This document shows positions 35,796 through 45,776 of a stretch of DNA of 64,000 bases, piece after piece. The DNA is from Alteribacter keqinensis (GTDB lineage Bacteria > Bacillota > Bacilli > Bacillales > Salisediminibacteriaceae). The notes beneath the pieces are model-generated. The model was given only the letters and a program-made list of their open reading frames with translations. It was not told the DNA's origin and did not search any database. The first letter of the stretch is position 1. Every line of letters starts with the position of its first letter. The DNA lies in assembly GCF_003710255.1 (NCBI RefSeq), contig NZ_RHIB01000001.1, forward strand, positions 2,330,113-2,394,112, read 5' to 3'. The position numbers were made by a program, and so were the translations under genes.

Positions 35796-35835
35796 GTCCT
35801 CTATACAAAGACATGTGTCCTTGCACAGAGGACAC
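35796..35835 (+). promoter_or_regulatory. Alternative hairpins in the hom leader
   Basis: GTCCTCT (35796-35802) pairs with AGAGGAC (35827-35833), while GTGTCC (35815-35820) pairs with GGACAC (35830-35835). The two 3' arms overlap, so the stems exclude one another. They end just before the ribosome site, so a switch in translation or mRNA stability is possible. This is inference. Confidence 0.45.
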
Positions 35836-35857
35836 GACAATTAGGAGGGCAAAGATC

Positions 35858-37153
35858 ATGAACAACTCAATCAATATCGGACTGCTTGGATTAGGTACTG
35901 TAGGAAGCGGTGTCGTCCACATTATTGATCAGCATCAGGACAAATTAAAGCACCAGGTGGGTTGTTCTGTGACGATTAGTAAAATCCTCGTAAACGACCT
36001 TCATAAAGAAAGAGACGTACATTTAAACGGCTCGCGTCTCACAACAGACGCTGACGACATCTTAAACGACCCTGAAGTAGATGTCATTCTCGAGGTTATG
36101 GGCGGTATTGAAGAATCACGTAAATACATCCTTCAGGCTCTTGAAAATAAAAAACATGTTGTAACGGCAAATAAAGACCTCGTGGCCGTTTACGGAAGCG
36201 AACTGCTTCAGGCCGCTGCAAAAAATAAATGTGACCTGTTCTATGAAGCCAGTGTTGCGGGCGGGATTCCTATTATCCGTAGTTTAGTAGACGGACTGGC
36301 ATCAGATAAAATCACAAAAATGATGGGCATTCTTAACGGGACAACAAACTATATTTTAACGAAGATGACGAAAGAAGGAAGAGACTATAATGAAGTGCTG
36401 AAAGAGGCTCAGGATCTCGGCTATGCCGAAAGCGATCCGACAGCTGATGTTGAGGGAATTGATGCAGCGAGAAAAACAGCCATCCTGGGCACACTTGGCT
36501 TTTCCATGCCAATTGAGCTGGAGGATGTCAATGTTGCAGGGATTTCCAATGTGACTACAGAAGATCTCGATTACAGTCATGAACTTGGACTTACAATGAA
36601 ACTGATTGGTATTGCGGAACGCACGGGTAATAAAGTGGAAGTGAGTGTTCAGCCGACATTGTTCCCTCATTCCCACCCCCTCGCATCCGTGAACGATGAA
36701 TTCAACGCTGTCTATGTGTATGGGGAAGCCGTGGGTGAAACGATGTTTTATGGACCGGGAGCAGGAAAGCTTCCAACTGCCACAGCTGTAGTTTCCGACC
36801 TAGTTGAAGTAATGAAAAACATGCGGCTCGGCGTGAATGGTAATAAAGTTTCCGAACCTCAATTCGAAAAACAGCTGAAGAGTGATGACGAAATCTTCTC
36901 CAAATACTTCCTGCGTATTCATGCAAAAGATCAGGCAGGTACTTTCTCTGAACTCACTTCCGTATTTTCAGAGAATGATGTCAGTCTCGAAAAAATTCTG
37001 CAGCGCCCTGTCGAAGGTCAGGAAGTTGCGGAAATCATTGTGACAACACATAAAGTGTCTAAGCAAAACTATGATTCGGTATTAAAAGCGCTGGCTGAAC
37101 TTGATGTGGTCGATCACGTGAAGAGCAGCTACAGGGTTGAAGGAGGAAAGTAA
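35858..37153 (+). CDS. hom: Homoserine dehydrogenase
   Basis: A 431-residue NAD(P)H-dependent dehydrogenase reducing aspartate semialdehyde to homoserine. The Rossmann motif is [13 protein letters not shown] (about 6-18). NKDLVA (about 104-109), [10 protein letters not shown] (about 129-138) and [14 protein letters not shown] (about 154-167) form the active site. A C-terminal ACT domain (about 350-428) suggests threonine feedback control. TAGGAGGG precedes the ATG at 35858; an in-frame ATG at 35813 lies inside the leader hairpins and is rejected. It leads hom-thrC-thrB. Confidence 0.96.
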   Translation: MNNSINIGLLGLGTVGSGVVHIIDQHQDKLKHQVGCSVTISKILVNDLHKERDVHLNGSRLTTDADDILNDPEVDVILEVMGGIEESRKYILQALENKKHVVTANKDLVAVYGSELLQAAAKNKCDLFYEASVAGGIPIIRSLVDGLASDKITKMMGILNGTTNYILTKMTKEGRDYNEVLKEAQDLGYAESDPTADVEGIDAARKTAILGTLGFSMPIELEDVNVAGISNVTTEDLDYSHELGLTMKLIGIAERTGNKVEVSVQPTLFPHSHPLASVNDEFNAVYVYGEAVGETMFYGPGAGKLPTATAVVSDLVEVMKNMRLGVNGNKVSEPQFEKQLKSDDEIFSKYFLRIHAKDQAGTFSELTSVFSENDVSLEKILQRPVEGQEVAEIIVTTHKVSKQNYDSVLKALAELDVVDHVKSSYRVEGGK

Positions 37154-37154
37154 T

Positions 37155-38216
37155 ATGTACTGGAAAGGTCTGCTTCACCACTATCGCGATTTGCTTCCTG
37201 TCAGTGAAAAAACGCCATCACTTTCCTTAAACGAGGGGAACACTCCCCTTGTTCCCCTCCCCCACCTGTCAAAGCTGTGGGGAGTGGAGCTCTATGCCAA
37301 GTACGAAGGAGCAAACCCAACAGGTTCATTTAAGGATCGCGGAATGGTCATGGCAGTGGCTAAAGCAAAGGAAGAAGGCTATGAAGCCGTAATCTGTGCT
37401 TCTACCGGTAATACGTCCGCTGCTGCTGCGGCATATGCTGCCCGGGCGAAAATGCGGTGTATCATTCTGATCCCTGATGGAAAAGTAGCCATGGGGAAAC
37501 TCGCACAGGCTGTCATGTATGGCGCTGAGATTTATACTATAGAGGGAAATTTCGATCAAGCCCTTAAAATGGTCCAGAGCATCAGCAAGAAAGCACCGAT
37601 TTCTCTCGTTAACTCAGTAAACCCCCATCGCATCGAGGGACAGAAAACAGCGGCTTTCGAAGTCTGCGACCAGCTAGGCTCAGCTCCAGACGTTCTGGCC
37701 ATTCCTGTCGGTAATGCCGGTAATATCACAGCCTACTGGAAAGGCTTTAAAGAGTATCACCAGGCTCATCAGTCAGGCCTTCCCCGCATGCACGGCTTCG
37801 AAGCAGAAGGCGCTGCTGCCATTGTCCGGGGCCGGGCCATCGAAAACCCGGAAACGGTTGCCACTGCCATCCGCATCGGAAACCCGGCAAGCTGGGAACA
37901 CGCAGTGAATGCCTCTCAGGAGTCCTCAGGAACAATCGATGAAGTAACAGACACCGAGATATTGTCAGCCTATAAAGAACTGGCACGGGAAGAAGGCGTC
38001 TTTTGCGAGCCTGCATCTGCCGCATCCCTTGCAGGAGTGAAAAAGCAGGTTCAATCAGGAAAGATTGAAAAAGGAGCCAAGGTTGTTGCCGTCTTGACAG
38101 GGAACGGATTAAAAGACCCAAATTGTGCAATCGAAAGCTCATCCTTTAAAGCAGAAGTCCTTCCTAATAATGAAGAAGCCATCTTTGATTTGATCAAGGA
38201 GCGTGTGAAGCAATGA
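37155..38216 (+). CDS. thrC: Threonine synthase
   Basis: A 353-residue PLP enzyme converting O-phosphohomoserine to threonine and phosphate. The PLP lysine is in [10 protein letters not shown] (about 56-65), [15 protein letters not shown] follows (about 83-97), and the phosphate-binding glycine loop reads [14 protein letters not shown] (about 182-195). GGAGGAAAG overlaps the end of hom. The end overlaps thrB by 4 bp, so hom-thrC-thrB are tightly coupled in the usual Bacillus order. Confidence 0.96.
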   Translation: MYWKGLLHHYRDLLPVSEKTPSLSLNEGNTPLVPLPHLSKLWGVELYAKYEGANPTGSFKDRGMVMAVAKAKEEGYEAVICASTGNTSAAAAAYAARAKMRCIILIPDGKVAMGKLAQAVMYGAEIYTIEGNFDQALKMVQSISKKAPISLVNSVNPHRIEGQKTAAFEVCDQLGSAPDVLAIPVGNAGNITAYWKGFKEYHQAHQSGLPRMHGFEAEGAAAIVRGRAIENPETVATAIRIGNPASWEHAVNASQESSGTIDEVTDTEILSAYKELAREEGVFCEPASAASLAGVKKQVQSGKIEKGAKVVAVLTGNGLKDPNCAIESSSFKAEVLPNNEEAIFDLIKERVKQ

Positions 38217-39133
38217 ACCGGGACCAGGTGATCACGATAACCGTTCCCGGCAGTACAGCCAACCTTGGTCCCGGCTTCGACAGCGTAGGAATGGCTGTGA
38301 ATCGTTATCTGACCCTGACAGCTTCGCCTGGAGAACACTGGTCCTTTCTTTCCAGTTCTTCCTCCTTGAAGGGACTGCCCGAGGGAGAGGATAACCTGAT
38401 CTATCAAGTGGCTTCCCAGGTAGCAGAAGGGGTTAACCGCAAACTGCCTCCCTGCCAGGTTGAGCTTACTAGTGACATCCCTATGGCCCGCGGTCTGGGC
38501 AGCAGTGCTGCGGCCATTGTGGCAGGAATTGAACTTGCAGATGAACTCCTTGCCCTGAACCTGCCGACACGCGATAAAGTGAGGATAGCAAGCTGTTACG
38601 AGGGACACCCCGATAACGTGGCTGCTTCTATATACGGAGGGCTTGTAATCGGAACTCACAATGACAAACAAACGGATGTGCTGTCCGGTATTTACCCGGA
38701 TGTGGAAATCGTCGCTGTCATACCGGAATATGAGGTTAAGACATCTTCTTCAAGAAGCCGGCTTCCGGACAACCTTCCCTTTGGGGATGCGGTGAAAGCG
38801 AGCAGTGTAAGTAACGTGCTTGTGGCTGCTCTAATGCAGAACCGCTGGGACGTTGCCGGTAAAATGATGCAGCAGGACCTTTTCCATCAGCCATACCGTT
38901 CTGCTCTTGTTCCGGAACTTGAAAAGGTTGTTACACTTACCGCGTCAATGAATGTTTACGGCGTAGCGCTGAGCGGGGCCGGGCCGATCGTTATGGTATA
39001 TGTACCGAAGGGGTCCGGAGGCTTTGTAAGGCGAAAACTCGCATCCTCATTCAGAGACTGTGACGTCCAGCACCTTAAACCGGACCGTGAAGGAGCTCAG
39101 GTAAAAAAGAGTTCCATCAAAGCGATTATGTAA
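38213..39133 (+). CDS. thrB: Homoserine kinase
   Basis: A 306-residue GHMP kinase phosphorylating homoserine with ATP. The N-terminal [20 protein letters not shown] (about 10-29) and the ATP loop [16 protein letters not shown] (about 90-105) are the family motifs. [14 protein letters not shown] (about 247-260) is the third GHMP motif. The ATG overlaps the thrC stop (ATGA). A strong terminator follows, ending the operon. Confidence 0.95.
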   Translation: MNRDQVITITVPGSTANLGPGFDSVGMAVNRYLTLTASPGEHWSFLSSSSSLKGLPEGEDNLIYQVASQVAEGVNRKLPPCQVELTSDIPMARGLGSSAAAIVAGIELADELLALNLPTRDKVRIASCYEGHPDNVAASIYGGLVIGTHNDKQTDVLSGIYPDVEIVAVIPEYEVKTSSSRSRLPDNLPFGDAVKASSVSNVLVAALMQNRWDVAGKMMQQDLFHQPYRSALVPELEKVVTLTASMNVYGVALSGAGPIVMVYVPKGSGGFVRRKLASSFRDCDVQHLKPDREGAQVKKSSIKAIM

Positions 39134-39138
39134 TAAGA

Positions 39139-39176
39139 AAGCTGTCCCAAAATGGTGTTTTTGGGACAGCTTTTTT
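39139..39176 (+). terminator. Terminator of the threonine operon
   Basis: GCTGTCCCAAAA pairs perfectly with TTTTGGGACAGC over a 6-nt loop, followed by TTTTTT. Confidence 0.93.
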
Positions 39177-39310
39177 GTCTTCTTTTTTTGTTCATTAGGA
39201 CATTCATTCAAGGGGTCCAAGAGGGGTTTCCCATATTATGTAATGAAATCTGGGAATATTACCATAAACTCTTCTCCTTGGCATGTGCTTTTTTCTTTTG
39301 GAAGAAAGAA

Positions 39311-39415
39311 TTGCATTTTCGATAGAATAAATTGCTTTTTTGACAGAATAAAATTCATTATTGATAGAATAAAGCTTGTTTTTGATAGTATATCTGCTTC
39401 TTGGCGCAATAAATC
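39311..39415. repeat. 21-bp tandem repeat array D (five units)
   Basis: Five 21-bp units starting at 39311, 39332, 39353, 39374 and 39395. The best units read TTTTTGATAGAATAAA at their 3' part; the last is strongly decayed. The array lies in the convergent gap between thrB and the sleB-like gene (39134-39482). A 65-codon frame through it reads heptads such as FDRIN, FDRIK and IDRIK, which I regard as a by-product of the 21-bp period. Confidence 0.85.
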
Positions 39416-39482
39416 CGGATTTATTGTGTCAACATTATAGACAGAGCTCCAAAAAATCGAAAATTACACTTCTGCTGCAGCC

Positions 39483-40097
39483 CTACTCTGCAAAAATATG
39501 TTTTCCGATTGTTACAACCGGGGATCTGGTGAAGATCCATGAAGAGGTTGCGATATCCGGATTATAATAATATGTAGAACCTTTTGAAGGGTCCCAGCCT
39601 GTGTAGGCATCTCTAACGGCACGGTAAGCATCCCGCTCAGGAGTAAGGTTGTACTGCCCGTCTAAAACGGCTGTAAATGCGTTACGCTGGAATACGACAC
39701 CTTTTACGTCAGACGGAAACTCATTGTCTCCCACGCGATTTAGTACAACAGCTGCAACTGCCACCTTCCCTTCGTATGACTCACCACGGGCTTCTCCGTG
39801 AACCACCTTTGCCAAAACTTCCACATTACTTATTTTCTTCATGGTTCCGGGACCTGCAATACCATCCTGGAGTAAGCCAAAGTCCCCCTGAAAGGCTCTT
39901 ACCGCTTCGGTTGTCTGAGGTCCGTAGTATCCTGTCTGGTTTGAAGAAAAATAACCTAACTGGGTTAACACATGCTGTACGTCTTTTACTTCATCTCCGG
40001 CGCTTCCGTTATGTAAAAGTCCGGAGGCACGTTTTTCGTCTGGTAAAACAAATACAGTTGCCAGTGCGATGATAAATACTGCAATGATTTTTTTCAA
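39483..40097 (-). CDS. sleB: Spore cortex-lytic enzyme, SleB/CwlJ family
   Basis: A 204-residue exported hydrolase. The start is TTG at 40097, set by GAGGAG 8 nt upstream. A signal peptide (about 1-24) is followed by a PG_binding_1 domain (about 30-85, GDEVKDVQHVLTQLGYF through YGPQTTEAVRAFQ) and a Hydrolase_2 domain (about 93-204). The catalytic Glu lies in HGEARGESYEGKVAVAAVVLNRV, quoted in part (HGEARGESYEGKVAVAAVV). SleB cleaves cortex peptidoglycan during germination. The usual partner gene ypeB is absent here, and the protein is shorter than B. subtilis SleB, so it may be a paralog. Confidence 0.83.
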   Translation of the reverse strand: MKKIIAVFIIALATVFVLPDEKRASGLLHNGSAGDEVKDVQHVLTQLGYFSSNQTGYYGPQTTEAVRAFQGDFGLLQDGIAGPGTMKKISNVEVLAKVVHGEARGESYEGKVAVAAVVLNRVGDNEFPSDVKGVVFQRNAFTAVLDGQYNLTPERDAYRAVRDAYTGWDPSKGSTYYYNPDIATSSWIFTRSPVVTIGKHIFAE

Positions 40098-40290
40098 TGT
40101 TCATGCTCCTCTTCTAAATGATGTTTTATATAACTACGAAGAAGAGTTTCCCTTTTTGAGCGGTGCGAAACAAGTTTGTGGTAAATTCCTTCTAAGTTCA
40201 CCGGATTTTTCCTGTTTAAACTACTTGGTTTAAGACCATGGAGCTACTTGTTTCTCCTCGCGAATAGGGACATCTTTGGGATCATAAAAA

Positions 40291-40336
40291 AACGACGCAA
40301 CTCCTCGTTAAGACGAGAAACCGCGTCGTTGTTCAC
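40291..40336 (-). terminator. Terminator after tRNA-Ala
   Basis: AACGACGC(G) pairs with GCGTCGTT, with an inner CTCGT/ACGAG stem, followed on the minus strand by TTTTTTTATG. The rest of 40098-40363 shows nothing clear. Confidence 0.85.
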
Positions 40337-40363
40337 AATGTTAGATGAAGCTGTCAAAAAATA

Positions 40364-40439
40364 TGGTGGAGCATAGCGGGCTCGAACCGCTGACCTCTTC
40401 GCTGCCAGCGAAGCGCTCTCCCAGCTGAGCTAATGCCCC
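40364..40439 (-). tRNA. tRNA-Ala (anticodon GGC)
   Basis: 76 nt with encoded CCA. The acceptor stem is GGGGCAT/ATGCTCC, the anticodon arm CTTCG-CTGGCAG-CGAAG gives GGC, and the T-arm is GGTTCGAGC. It stands alone between the sleB-like gene and a small membrane-protein gene. Confidence 0.95.
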
Positions 40440-40523
40440 ATACCGTTTGATCTTACAATAATGAATTATAGACGATACCGAAAGTCGAATCAAGCGTTTT
40501 TTTAATAAATCGTAAATTTTTTG

Positions 40524-40682
40524 TTAGAAAATGACGAATAAGATGTACCAGACGATTCCCGCTATAACCCCTGCCGCGGCTCCGGCAAGTACGTTTTCCT
40601 TGATAATCTTCTTATGTTTAATGGCGTCGAATATCACCCATCCGATAAACATTGTAATTGCAAAAACAATTGCCTGTATCAT
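40524..40682 (-). CDS. 52-residue two-helix membrane protein
   Basis: A short gene starting MIQAIVFAITMFIGWVIFDA, followed by a basic turn (KHKKIIKEN) and a second helix (VLAGAAAGVIAGIVWYILFV). The ribosome site GGGGGGAGA lies 4 nt before the ATG. A longer ORF on the other strand over the same bases lacks such a site. Function unknown. It sits divergent from the potassium channel gene and just upstream, in its own direction, of the lone tRNA-Ala. Confidence 0.72.
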   Translation of the reverse strand: MIQAIVFAITMFIGWVIFDAIKHKKIIKENVLAGAAAGVIAGIVWYILFVIF

Positions 40683-40780
40683 ACGTTCTCCCCCCAACCA
40701 CTACTATCTTACCAAAAGTATGAATGTTTTTCACTTCAAACTGTCAATAATGGAAAGAGGTATGAAGAGGAGGTGGTTCA

Positions 40781-41794
40781 ATGTTCAGGTTTACCAGTGG
40801 TCTGATTTCTTCTGCATCTAATCAATTAATGAATATCATTCGGTTATTAACGGCCTTATTTTTAATCATTCTTATTTTTGGAACAACCATTCACTATCTT
40901 GAACCCGGCGTTTACCCGGATATGTTTGACGGTTTTTGGTGGGCTATCGTGACCATTTCTACTGTCGGTTACGGGGATTTTGTACCTGAATCCGTTCTTG
41001 GCAGAATCACCGGTGTTCTCTTAATCCTGACGGGAGTAGGTATATTTTCTTTTTACCTGACAAACGTGGCTACTTCAGCTATAACAACGAAAGACAACAT
41101 TGAACGTGGGAAACATAAATTCCATCGAAAAGGACACATCATCATCGTAGGCTGGAATGAACGCACACGGCTCTTACTTAAAGAAATTAAGAAACAAAAC
41201 GAAAAGGCTCAAGTGGTCCTTGTTGATGAAACGCTCGAGAAAAAACCTTCAGACCTTACCTGGGTACATTTTGTAAGAGGACCTGCAAGCCATGATCAGG
41301 TTTTATATAAGGCCAATATACATGAGGCTCATACTGCGATTATCACAGCAGATTCCCACACCGATGAACACTCTGCTGACTCTAAAACCATTCTTTCAAT
41401 CCTTACAATTAAAGGTGTAAACCCGAAGCTTTATACGATTGCAGAAATCATAACAGAATCTCAAATTATTAATGCCCGGCGAGCCGGTGCCGATGAACTC
41501 GTCCAAAGCTCTGTGCTCCTAAGTTCTCTCATGCATAACGGCCCAGAGTGTCACGGCGTAAGTAAATTAATGCTTACTTTGCTTCAGACCGATACGAAAA
41601 ATAAAATGGAATTAAGAAAACTGCCTGAAGAATGCATCGGGCTTGAGTACGGTGAACTGATTGAAGATTGGAATTTTGACGGGGAACACCTGCTGGGGAT
41701 CTGGAGAGACGATTCAGCTGAGCTGCTCCCTCCTGACAGTTACGAGCTCAAAGAGGGAGACCACCTCGTTGTACTGGTAAAGAAAAAGAAATAA
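40781..41794 (+). CDS. yugO: Potassium channel with RCK (TrkA-N) domain
   Basis: A 337-residue two-helix channel subunit. Helix 1 (about 15-38) and helix 2 (about 85-108) flank the pore loop with the selectivity filter TVGYGD (about 66-71). A cytosolic RCK domain follows (GHIIIVGWNERTRLLL, about 122-137) with an acidic LVDE strand end, and then a TrkA-C-like domain. It conducts K+ as a tetramer with gating by the RCK ring. B. subtilis YugO is required for electrical signalling in biofilms. GAGGAGGTGG precedes the ATG. The neighbours below match the B. subtilis yug region. Confidence 0.92.
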   Translation: MFRFTSGLISSASNQLMNIIRLLTALFLIILIFGTTIHYLEPGVYPDMFDGFWWAIVTISTVGYGDFVPESVLGRITGVLLILTGVGIFSFYLTNVATSAITTKDNIERGKHKFHRKGHIIIVGWNERTRLLLKEIKKQNEKAQVVLVDETLEKKPSDLTWVHFVRGPASHDQVLYKANIHEAHTAIITADSHTDEHSADSKTILSILTIKGVNPKLYTIAEIITESQIINARRAGADELVQSSVLLSSLMHNGPECHGVSKLMLTLLQTDTKNKMELRKLPEECIGLEYGELIEDWNFDGEHLLGIWRDDSAELLPPDSYELKEGDHLVVLVKKKK

Positions 41795-41838
41795 GACGGC
41801 AGCTCATAAGGTCGTTTTTATCCTTACGAGCTGTCATC
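41795..41838. terminator. Convergent terminator between yugO and yugN
   Basis: GGCAGCTCATAAGG pairs with CCTTACGAGCTGTC around a T-rich loop. T-runs on either side are modest. Confidence 0.65.
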
Positions 41839-41842
41839 TTTG

Positions 41843-42265
41843 CTAGTTCCTTGGGCTGATTTGCATGTCGTGAAGAATGACCTGCTCCAGTTCTTTGATG
41901 TATTCTTTTCCCGTTTTAATCCATTCTTCTGGAAACTCTGCATCCGGATCCTGCGGCTCAGAAAACTGATTCGTAAGAGGGTTAGGGTCCTGGACATTGT
42001 CGTCAAGACCGCGCTGGTATTTGTGAGCGAGTAAAAACGGTCGTCCAAGCTGAACTTCCACCCCTTTTCGGTCAAGCTCACCGTCTGTTGCAAAAAACGG
42101 AAGCCTTACACATAAGTAGCTTGATTCGTCGTTCATAACATAGTCAAAATAGCCGTGGTCATACTCCCATCCCCCGCCAATGACGTAGCCGAGGGGCTTT
42201 AATTTTTGTTCAAGCTCAATCAATTCGTATTCTTGGTTTTCTAAGGGAGATTGCACCTCAATCAC
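41843..42265 (-). CDS. yugN: YugN-like family protein
   Basis: A 140-residue soluble acidic protein matching the YugN-like family: GYVIGGGWEYDHGYFDYV, then YLCVRLPFFATDGELD and FLLAHKYQRGLDD. It starts at GTG 42265 with GGAGGTGGGG upstream. Function is unknown even in B. subtilis, where yugN also lies beside yugO and pgi. It is convergent with yugO here. Confidence 0.85.
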   Translation of the reverse strand: MIEVQSPLENQEYELIELEQKLKPLGYVIGGGWEYDHGYFDYVMNDESSYLCVRLPFFATDGELDRKGVEVQLGRPFLLAHKYQRGLDDNVQDPNPLTNQFSEPQDPDAEFPEEWIKTGKEYIKELEQVILHDMQISPRN

Positions 42266-42361
42266 ATCCCCACCTCCAGAACATCGTTTTTGTTAGTATG
42301 TTCCGGGGATGGGGTTTTTATTTCAGTTGAGCTGGGTGTTGCTGAACTTGACGAATGGTGT

Positions 42362-42487
42362 CTAATTCTCTTTATATGGTGCGAAGTTCTTTATAAATAA
42401 TTTAAAGTTCTCCATAAAACCCTGTTAACTCTGGATAAAAGGTAAGAAGTTATTTATAAACCGTCCAAAGTTCTCCATAAACCTCTC
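42362..42487. repeat. 21-bp tandem repeat array C (six units)
   Basis: Six 21-bp units starting at 42362, 42383, 42404, 42425, 42446 and 42467. The clearest units begin AAAGTTCTCCATAAA; others vary but keep register with no indel. The array lies between the yugN start and the pgi terminator (gene-free 42266-42554). Confidence 0.88.
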
Positions 42488-42504
42488 CAGGGAGTTTTCT
42501 CAAT

Positions 42505-42537
42505 TAAAAATCCGCCGGCATATGGACGCACCGGCGG
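42505..42537 (-). terminator. Terminator after pgi
   Basis: CCGCCGG pairs with CCGGCGG over a 12-nt loop, followed on the minus strand by ATTTTTAATTG. Confidence 0.85.
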
Positions 42538-42554
42538 AAGAATCTCATCAAAAC

Positions 42555-43907
42555 TTATTTCAATCGTTTTTCAAGCTCTGCTTTTTCTTCTTCAAACCCT
42601 GGTTTACCGAGTAAAGCGAACATGTTTTTCTTGTACGCTTCTACACCAGGCTGGTCGAATGGGTTTACGCCTAACATGTAGCCGCTCAACGCACATGCTT
42701 TTTCAAAGAAGTATACAAGATAGCCGAAGTGATACTCGTTCAACTCAGGAATGTTTAACACAAGGTTAGGAACGTTTCCGTCCGTGTGAGCAAGCATGGT
42801 TCCTTCGTATGCCTTTTTGTTAACAAAGTCCATTGTCTGGCCTGCAAGGTAGTTCAGGTTATCAAGATCGTCTTTAGACTCTGTAAGCTTCATCTCTTCC
42901 CGGACGTTTTCAACGTTCAGCACTGTTTCGAACAGGTCACGGCGACCGTCCTGAACATACTGTCCAAGAGAGTGAAGGTCAGTGGAAAAGTCAGCTGCAG
43001 CCGGGAAGATTCCCTTGCCGTCTTTTCCTTCACTTTCTCCGTAAAGCTGTTTCCACCACTCGCTTACAAAGTGAAGAGATGGCTCGTAGTTGACCATGAG
43101 TTCAACAGTTTTGCCTTTGTTGTAAAGGGCGTTACGAACGGCCGCGTACTGATACGCTTCGTTTTCAGCAAGGTTTTTGCTGCTGTAGGCTTCGCGGGCA
43201 TCTGCCGCCCCCTTCATCATCGCTTCAATGTCAAGACCGCTTGCTGCAATCGGGAGAAGGCCTACCGCTGTTAGAATGGAGAAACGGCCGCCTACGTCAT
43301 CAGGGATGACAAAGGACTCGTATCCTTCTTCGTTCGCAAGCTGCTTAAGAGCACCTTTTTCTTTATCCGTAGTAGCGTAGATACGCTTGCGTGCTTCTTC
43401 AACCCCATACTTTTTCTCAACATATTCGCGGAAAATACGGAATGCGATTGCGGGCTCCGTTGTTGTTCCTGATTTTGAAATAACGTTGATTGATACGTCT
43501 TTTCCTTCAAGTACATCAAGAAGGTCACGAACATATGTGGAACTGATGTTGTTTCCTACGAAAAACACCTGCGGAGTGTTGCGCTGTTCTTTTGCCAGTA
43601 CGTTGTAGAAAGAGTGGTTAAGAGCTTCGATCGCCGCTCTCGCACCAAGGTATGAACCTCCGATACCCACTACAAGCAGAACGTCCGTATCGGCTTTGAT
43701 TTTCTCCGCAGCTTTCTGGATGCGGGTGAATTCTTCTTCGTCGTAGTTTACAGGCAGGTCCATCCAGCCAAGAAAGTCATTACCTGCACCTGTGCCGTTA
43801 TGTAGTGCTTCGTGAGCGGATTCTACTGCTCCGGCCAGGTGATCAACTTCATGCTGGGATAAAAAATCTGATGCTTTTTTGTAATCAAAAGAAAGGGTTT
43901 TTGCCAT
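42555..43907 (-). CDS. pgi: Glucose-6-phosphate isomerase
   Basis: A 450-residue isomerase of the short bacterial type interconverting glucose-6-phosphate and fructose-6-phosphate. The sugar-phosphate site includes [15 protein letters not shown] (about 79-93) and SKSGTTTEP (about 140-148). Catalytic-region motifs include [14 protein letters not shown] (about 206-219) and [15 protein letters not shown] (about 304-318). The gene has a GGAGGT ribosome site and is monocistronic, with its own terminator. It corresponds to yugL/pgi in the B. subtilis yug cluster. Confidence 0.96.
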   Translation of the reverse strand: MAKTLSFDYKKASDFLSQHEVDHLAGAVESAHEALHNGTGAGNDFLGWMDLPVNYDEEEFTRIQKAAEKIKADTDVLLVVGIGGSYLGARAAIEALNHSFYNVLAKEQRNTPQVFFVGNNISSTYVRDLLDVLEGKDVSINVISKSGTTTEPAIAFRIFREYVEKKYGVEEARKRIYATTDKEKGALKQLANEEGYESFVIPDDVGGRFSILTAVGLLPIAASGLDIEAMMKGAADAREAYSSKNLAENEAYQYAAVRNALYNKGKTVELMVNYEPSLHFVSEWWKQLYGESEGKDGKGIFPAAADFSTDLHSLGQYVQDGRRDLFETVLNVENVREEMKLTESKDDLDNLNYLAGQTMDFVNKKAYEGTMLAHTDGNVPNLVLNIPELNEYHFGYLVYFFEKACALSGYMLGVNPFDQPGVEAYKKNMFALLGKPGFEEEKAELEKRLK

Positions 43908-44024
43908 TTCTTATACCTCCATTAAATGAGTATAAAATCACTTATCTTACTCTTCCACGTATCACTTTATTAAAACACGGACAAATAATCAAGCTGATTC
44001 ACTTTTGTAAGCGCAACCAATAAG

Positions 44025-44054
44025 AAAAAACGAGACACTCGTCAGGGTGCCCCG
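44025..44054 (-). terminator. Terminator after yugJ
   Basis: CGGGGCAC pairs with GTGTCTCG (two wobbles) over an 8-nt loop, followed on the minus strand by TTTTTTC. Confidence 0.8.
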
Positions 44055-44063
44055 TTTTCCTTC

Positions 44064-45230
44064 CTATAATGCTGCTCTTAAGATCGCAATAACATCTTCT
44101 TTTTCCAGCGAATTAAAGTTGCCGAACGGTCCGTTCGCCATTGCTTTATCAGCCATGACTTCAACCTTGCTGTCATCAATGTCGTAATCAGCCAGTCGGC
44201 TGGGTGCTCCAAGTTCTGACCAGAACCTTTCCAGACGCTGAATGCCCTCTTCAGCTACTTCAAAATTCGATTTACCTTCTGGGTCGACTCCCCAAACATT
44301 CACAGCAAGCTGAACAAGCTTTCGCTCACCTAGGTCAAGGTGGTGTCTGAGCCACTGCGGGAAGAGAATGGCCAGTCCTCCTGCGTGTGGGATGTCATAC
44401 ACAGCGGATACGGCATGCTCAATGTTATGGGATGCCCAGTCACCGCGGGTGCCCATTTGCAGTGAGCCGTTTAAGGCAATTGTACCTGAATAGAGAATCG
44501 TTTCACGGAGCTTCACATCATCCAGGTTTTGCACAAGATCCGGACCTGCTTCGATGACAGTATTTAACACAGCTTCACACATCTTTTCCTGAAGAGGAGT
44601 GTTTGTCTGCTGGTGAAAATATTGTTCCAGGACGTGACTCATCATATCCACTATACCGTAAATGGTGTGATCTTTCGGCACAGAAAGAGTGTTGGCAGGG
44701 TCCAGAATGGAGAATTGAGGGAACGTATGCGGGCTCCCCCAGCCGTACTTCTCCTGTGTTTCCCAGTTAGTAATGACAGATCCTGCATTCATTTCTGATC
44801 CCGTTGCAGCAAGCGTAAGAATCGTACCAAATGGCAAAGCCGATTCGGGCACTGCTTTTTTCGTCACGAGATCCCATGCATCACCACCATACTTCGCGCC
44901 GGCTGCAATCGCCTTGGTGCAATCAATAACACTTCCCCCTCCGACTGCAAGGAGTACATCGATGTTGTTCTCACGGCAAAGTTCCACACCTTTATGAACC
45001 GTGGAGAGTCGAGGATTCGGATCAACCCCTGACTGTTCAGTTACGTTAAATCCCCCTTCGTTTAAAATGCCGGTAACTTCATCATAAATCCCGTTACGTT
45101 TAATACTTCCTCCACCGTATACGAGAAGAACATTTTGTCCAAATGGTTTAAGCTGTTCTGCCAGCTGTTCTTTAACTTGACCTTCCCCAAAAATGAGGCG
45201 GGTAGGATTCTGATAAATAAAGTTGTCCAT
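44064..45230 (-). CDS. yugJ: Iron-containing (NADH-dependent butanol-type) alcohol dehydrogenase
   Basis: A 388-residue group III alcohol dehydrogenase. The nucleotide motif is [17 protein letters not shown] (about 90-106), and the Fe ligands lie in [10 protein letters not shown] (Asp and His) and [19 protein letters not shown] (two His). It reduces butyraldehyde-like aldehydes or oxidises alcohols. The start is placed at ATG 45230: AAAGGAG is 8 nt upstream, whereas the in-frame GTG three codons earlier overlaps that site. B. subtilis has two paralogs here (yugJ, yugK); only one is present, so the symbol is by best guess. Confidence 0.9.
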   Translation of the reverse strand: MDNFIYQNPTRLIFGEGQVKEQLAEQLKPFGQNVLLVYGGGSIKRNGIYDEVTGILNEGGFNVTEQSGVDPNPRLSTVHKGVELCRENNIDVLLAVGGGSVIDCTKAIAAGAKYGGDAWDLVTKKAVPESALPFGTILTLAATGSEMNAGSVITNWETQEKYGWGSPHTFPQFSILDPANTLSVPKDHTIYGIVDMMSHVLEQYFHQQTNTPLQEKMCEAVLNTVIEAGPDLVQNLDDVKLRETILYSGTIALNGSLQMGTRGDWASHNIEHAVSAVYDIPHAGGLAILFPQWLRHHLDLGERKLVQLAVNVWGVDPEGKSNFEVAEEGIQRLERFWSELGAPSRLADYDIDDSKVEVMADKAMANGPFGNFNSLEKEDVIAILRAAL

Positions 45231-45423
45231 TATTGCCACTCCTTTATTGAGCTCAATTTCAATCCCCTTTATTATCTATCACAAAAAGAAGTCATGTAAA
45301 GAAATGTGCAATAACAGGTAATTTTATACAGATGTATAGTTCACGTCTCTTTTAATCATTATAAGGAAAGGAGCATTAGCTTCTTGAGTTAAGAATGAAC
45401 CCCGATAAGGAGGTGAGGAGCGA

Positions 45424-45651
45424 ATGAGCGGTATTCAACGCACAGCTCTTGTTTTGGCGATTATTGGAGCAGTAAACTGGGGACTAATCGGATTCTTCCG
45501 GTTTGACCTTGTAGCGGCCATTTTTGGCGGACAAGCTGCTGGTTTTTCACGTTTTATCTATGCACTTGTTGGTTTGGCTGGGCTTTACTGTATCTCCATT
45601 CTATTCAAACCAGACGAAGAGTTGGAACGCAGCCCGGAACCTCAGCGGTAA
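45424..45651 (+). CDS. yuzA: DUF378 small membrane protein
   Basis: A 75-residue protein with two helices: ALVLAIIGAVNWGLIGFF (about 7-24), then a short loop with RFDLVAAIFGGQ, and FIYALVGLAGLYCISILF (about 45-62). The NWGLIG motif is the DUF378 hallmark. GGAGGTGAGGAG gives a strong ribosome site. It sits at the same place, between the yugJ and yugI homologs, in B. subtilis. Function unknown. Confidence 0.9.
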   Translation: MSGIQRTALVLAIIGAVNWGLIGFFRFDLVAAIFGGQAAGFSRFIYALVGLAGLYCISILFKPDEELERSPEPQR

Positions 45652-45704
45652 TCCAGACCATTCGGTCCCAGACCTTGAGGGATCAAATAAGGAAGTAAAG
45701 TACA

Positions 45705-45740
45705 AAAAAAGGAGGCAACTCTCGGGAGCTGCCTCTTTTT
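45705..45740. terminator. Bidirectional terminator between yuzA and yugI
   Basis: GAGGCAACTCTCGGGAGCTGCCTC folds as a GAGGCA/TGCCTC-type stem, quoted as arms GAGGCA and TGCCTC with inner CTC/GAG, flanked by A7 and T5 for use on both strands. Confidence 0.85.
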
Positions 45741-45776
45741 GTCTTTGGAAAGCTGGATTCTGGGAAATCCTTTGCT

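Noticed and set aside
39311..39415. CRISPR array
   Set aside because: Units are contiguous with no spacers, 21 bp is too short, and no cas gene is present. The same holds for the other four arrays.
40221..40250. Possible further repeat array (CTACTTG twice)
   Set aside because: Only two partial units 23 bp apart, not in the 21-bp register.
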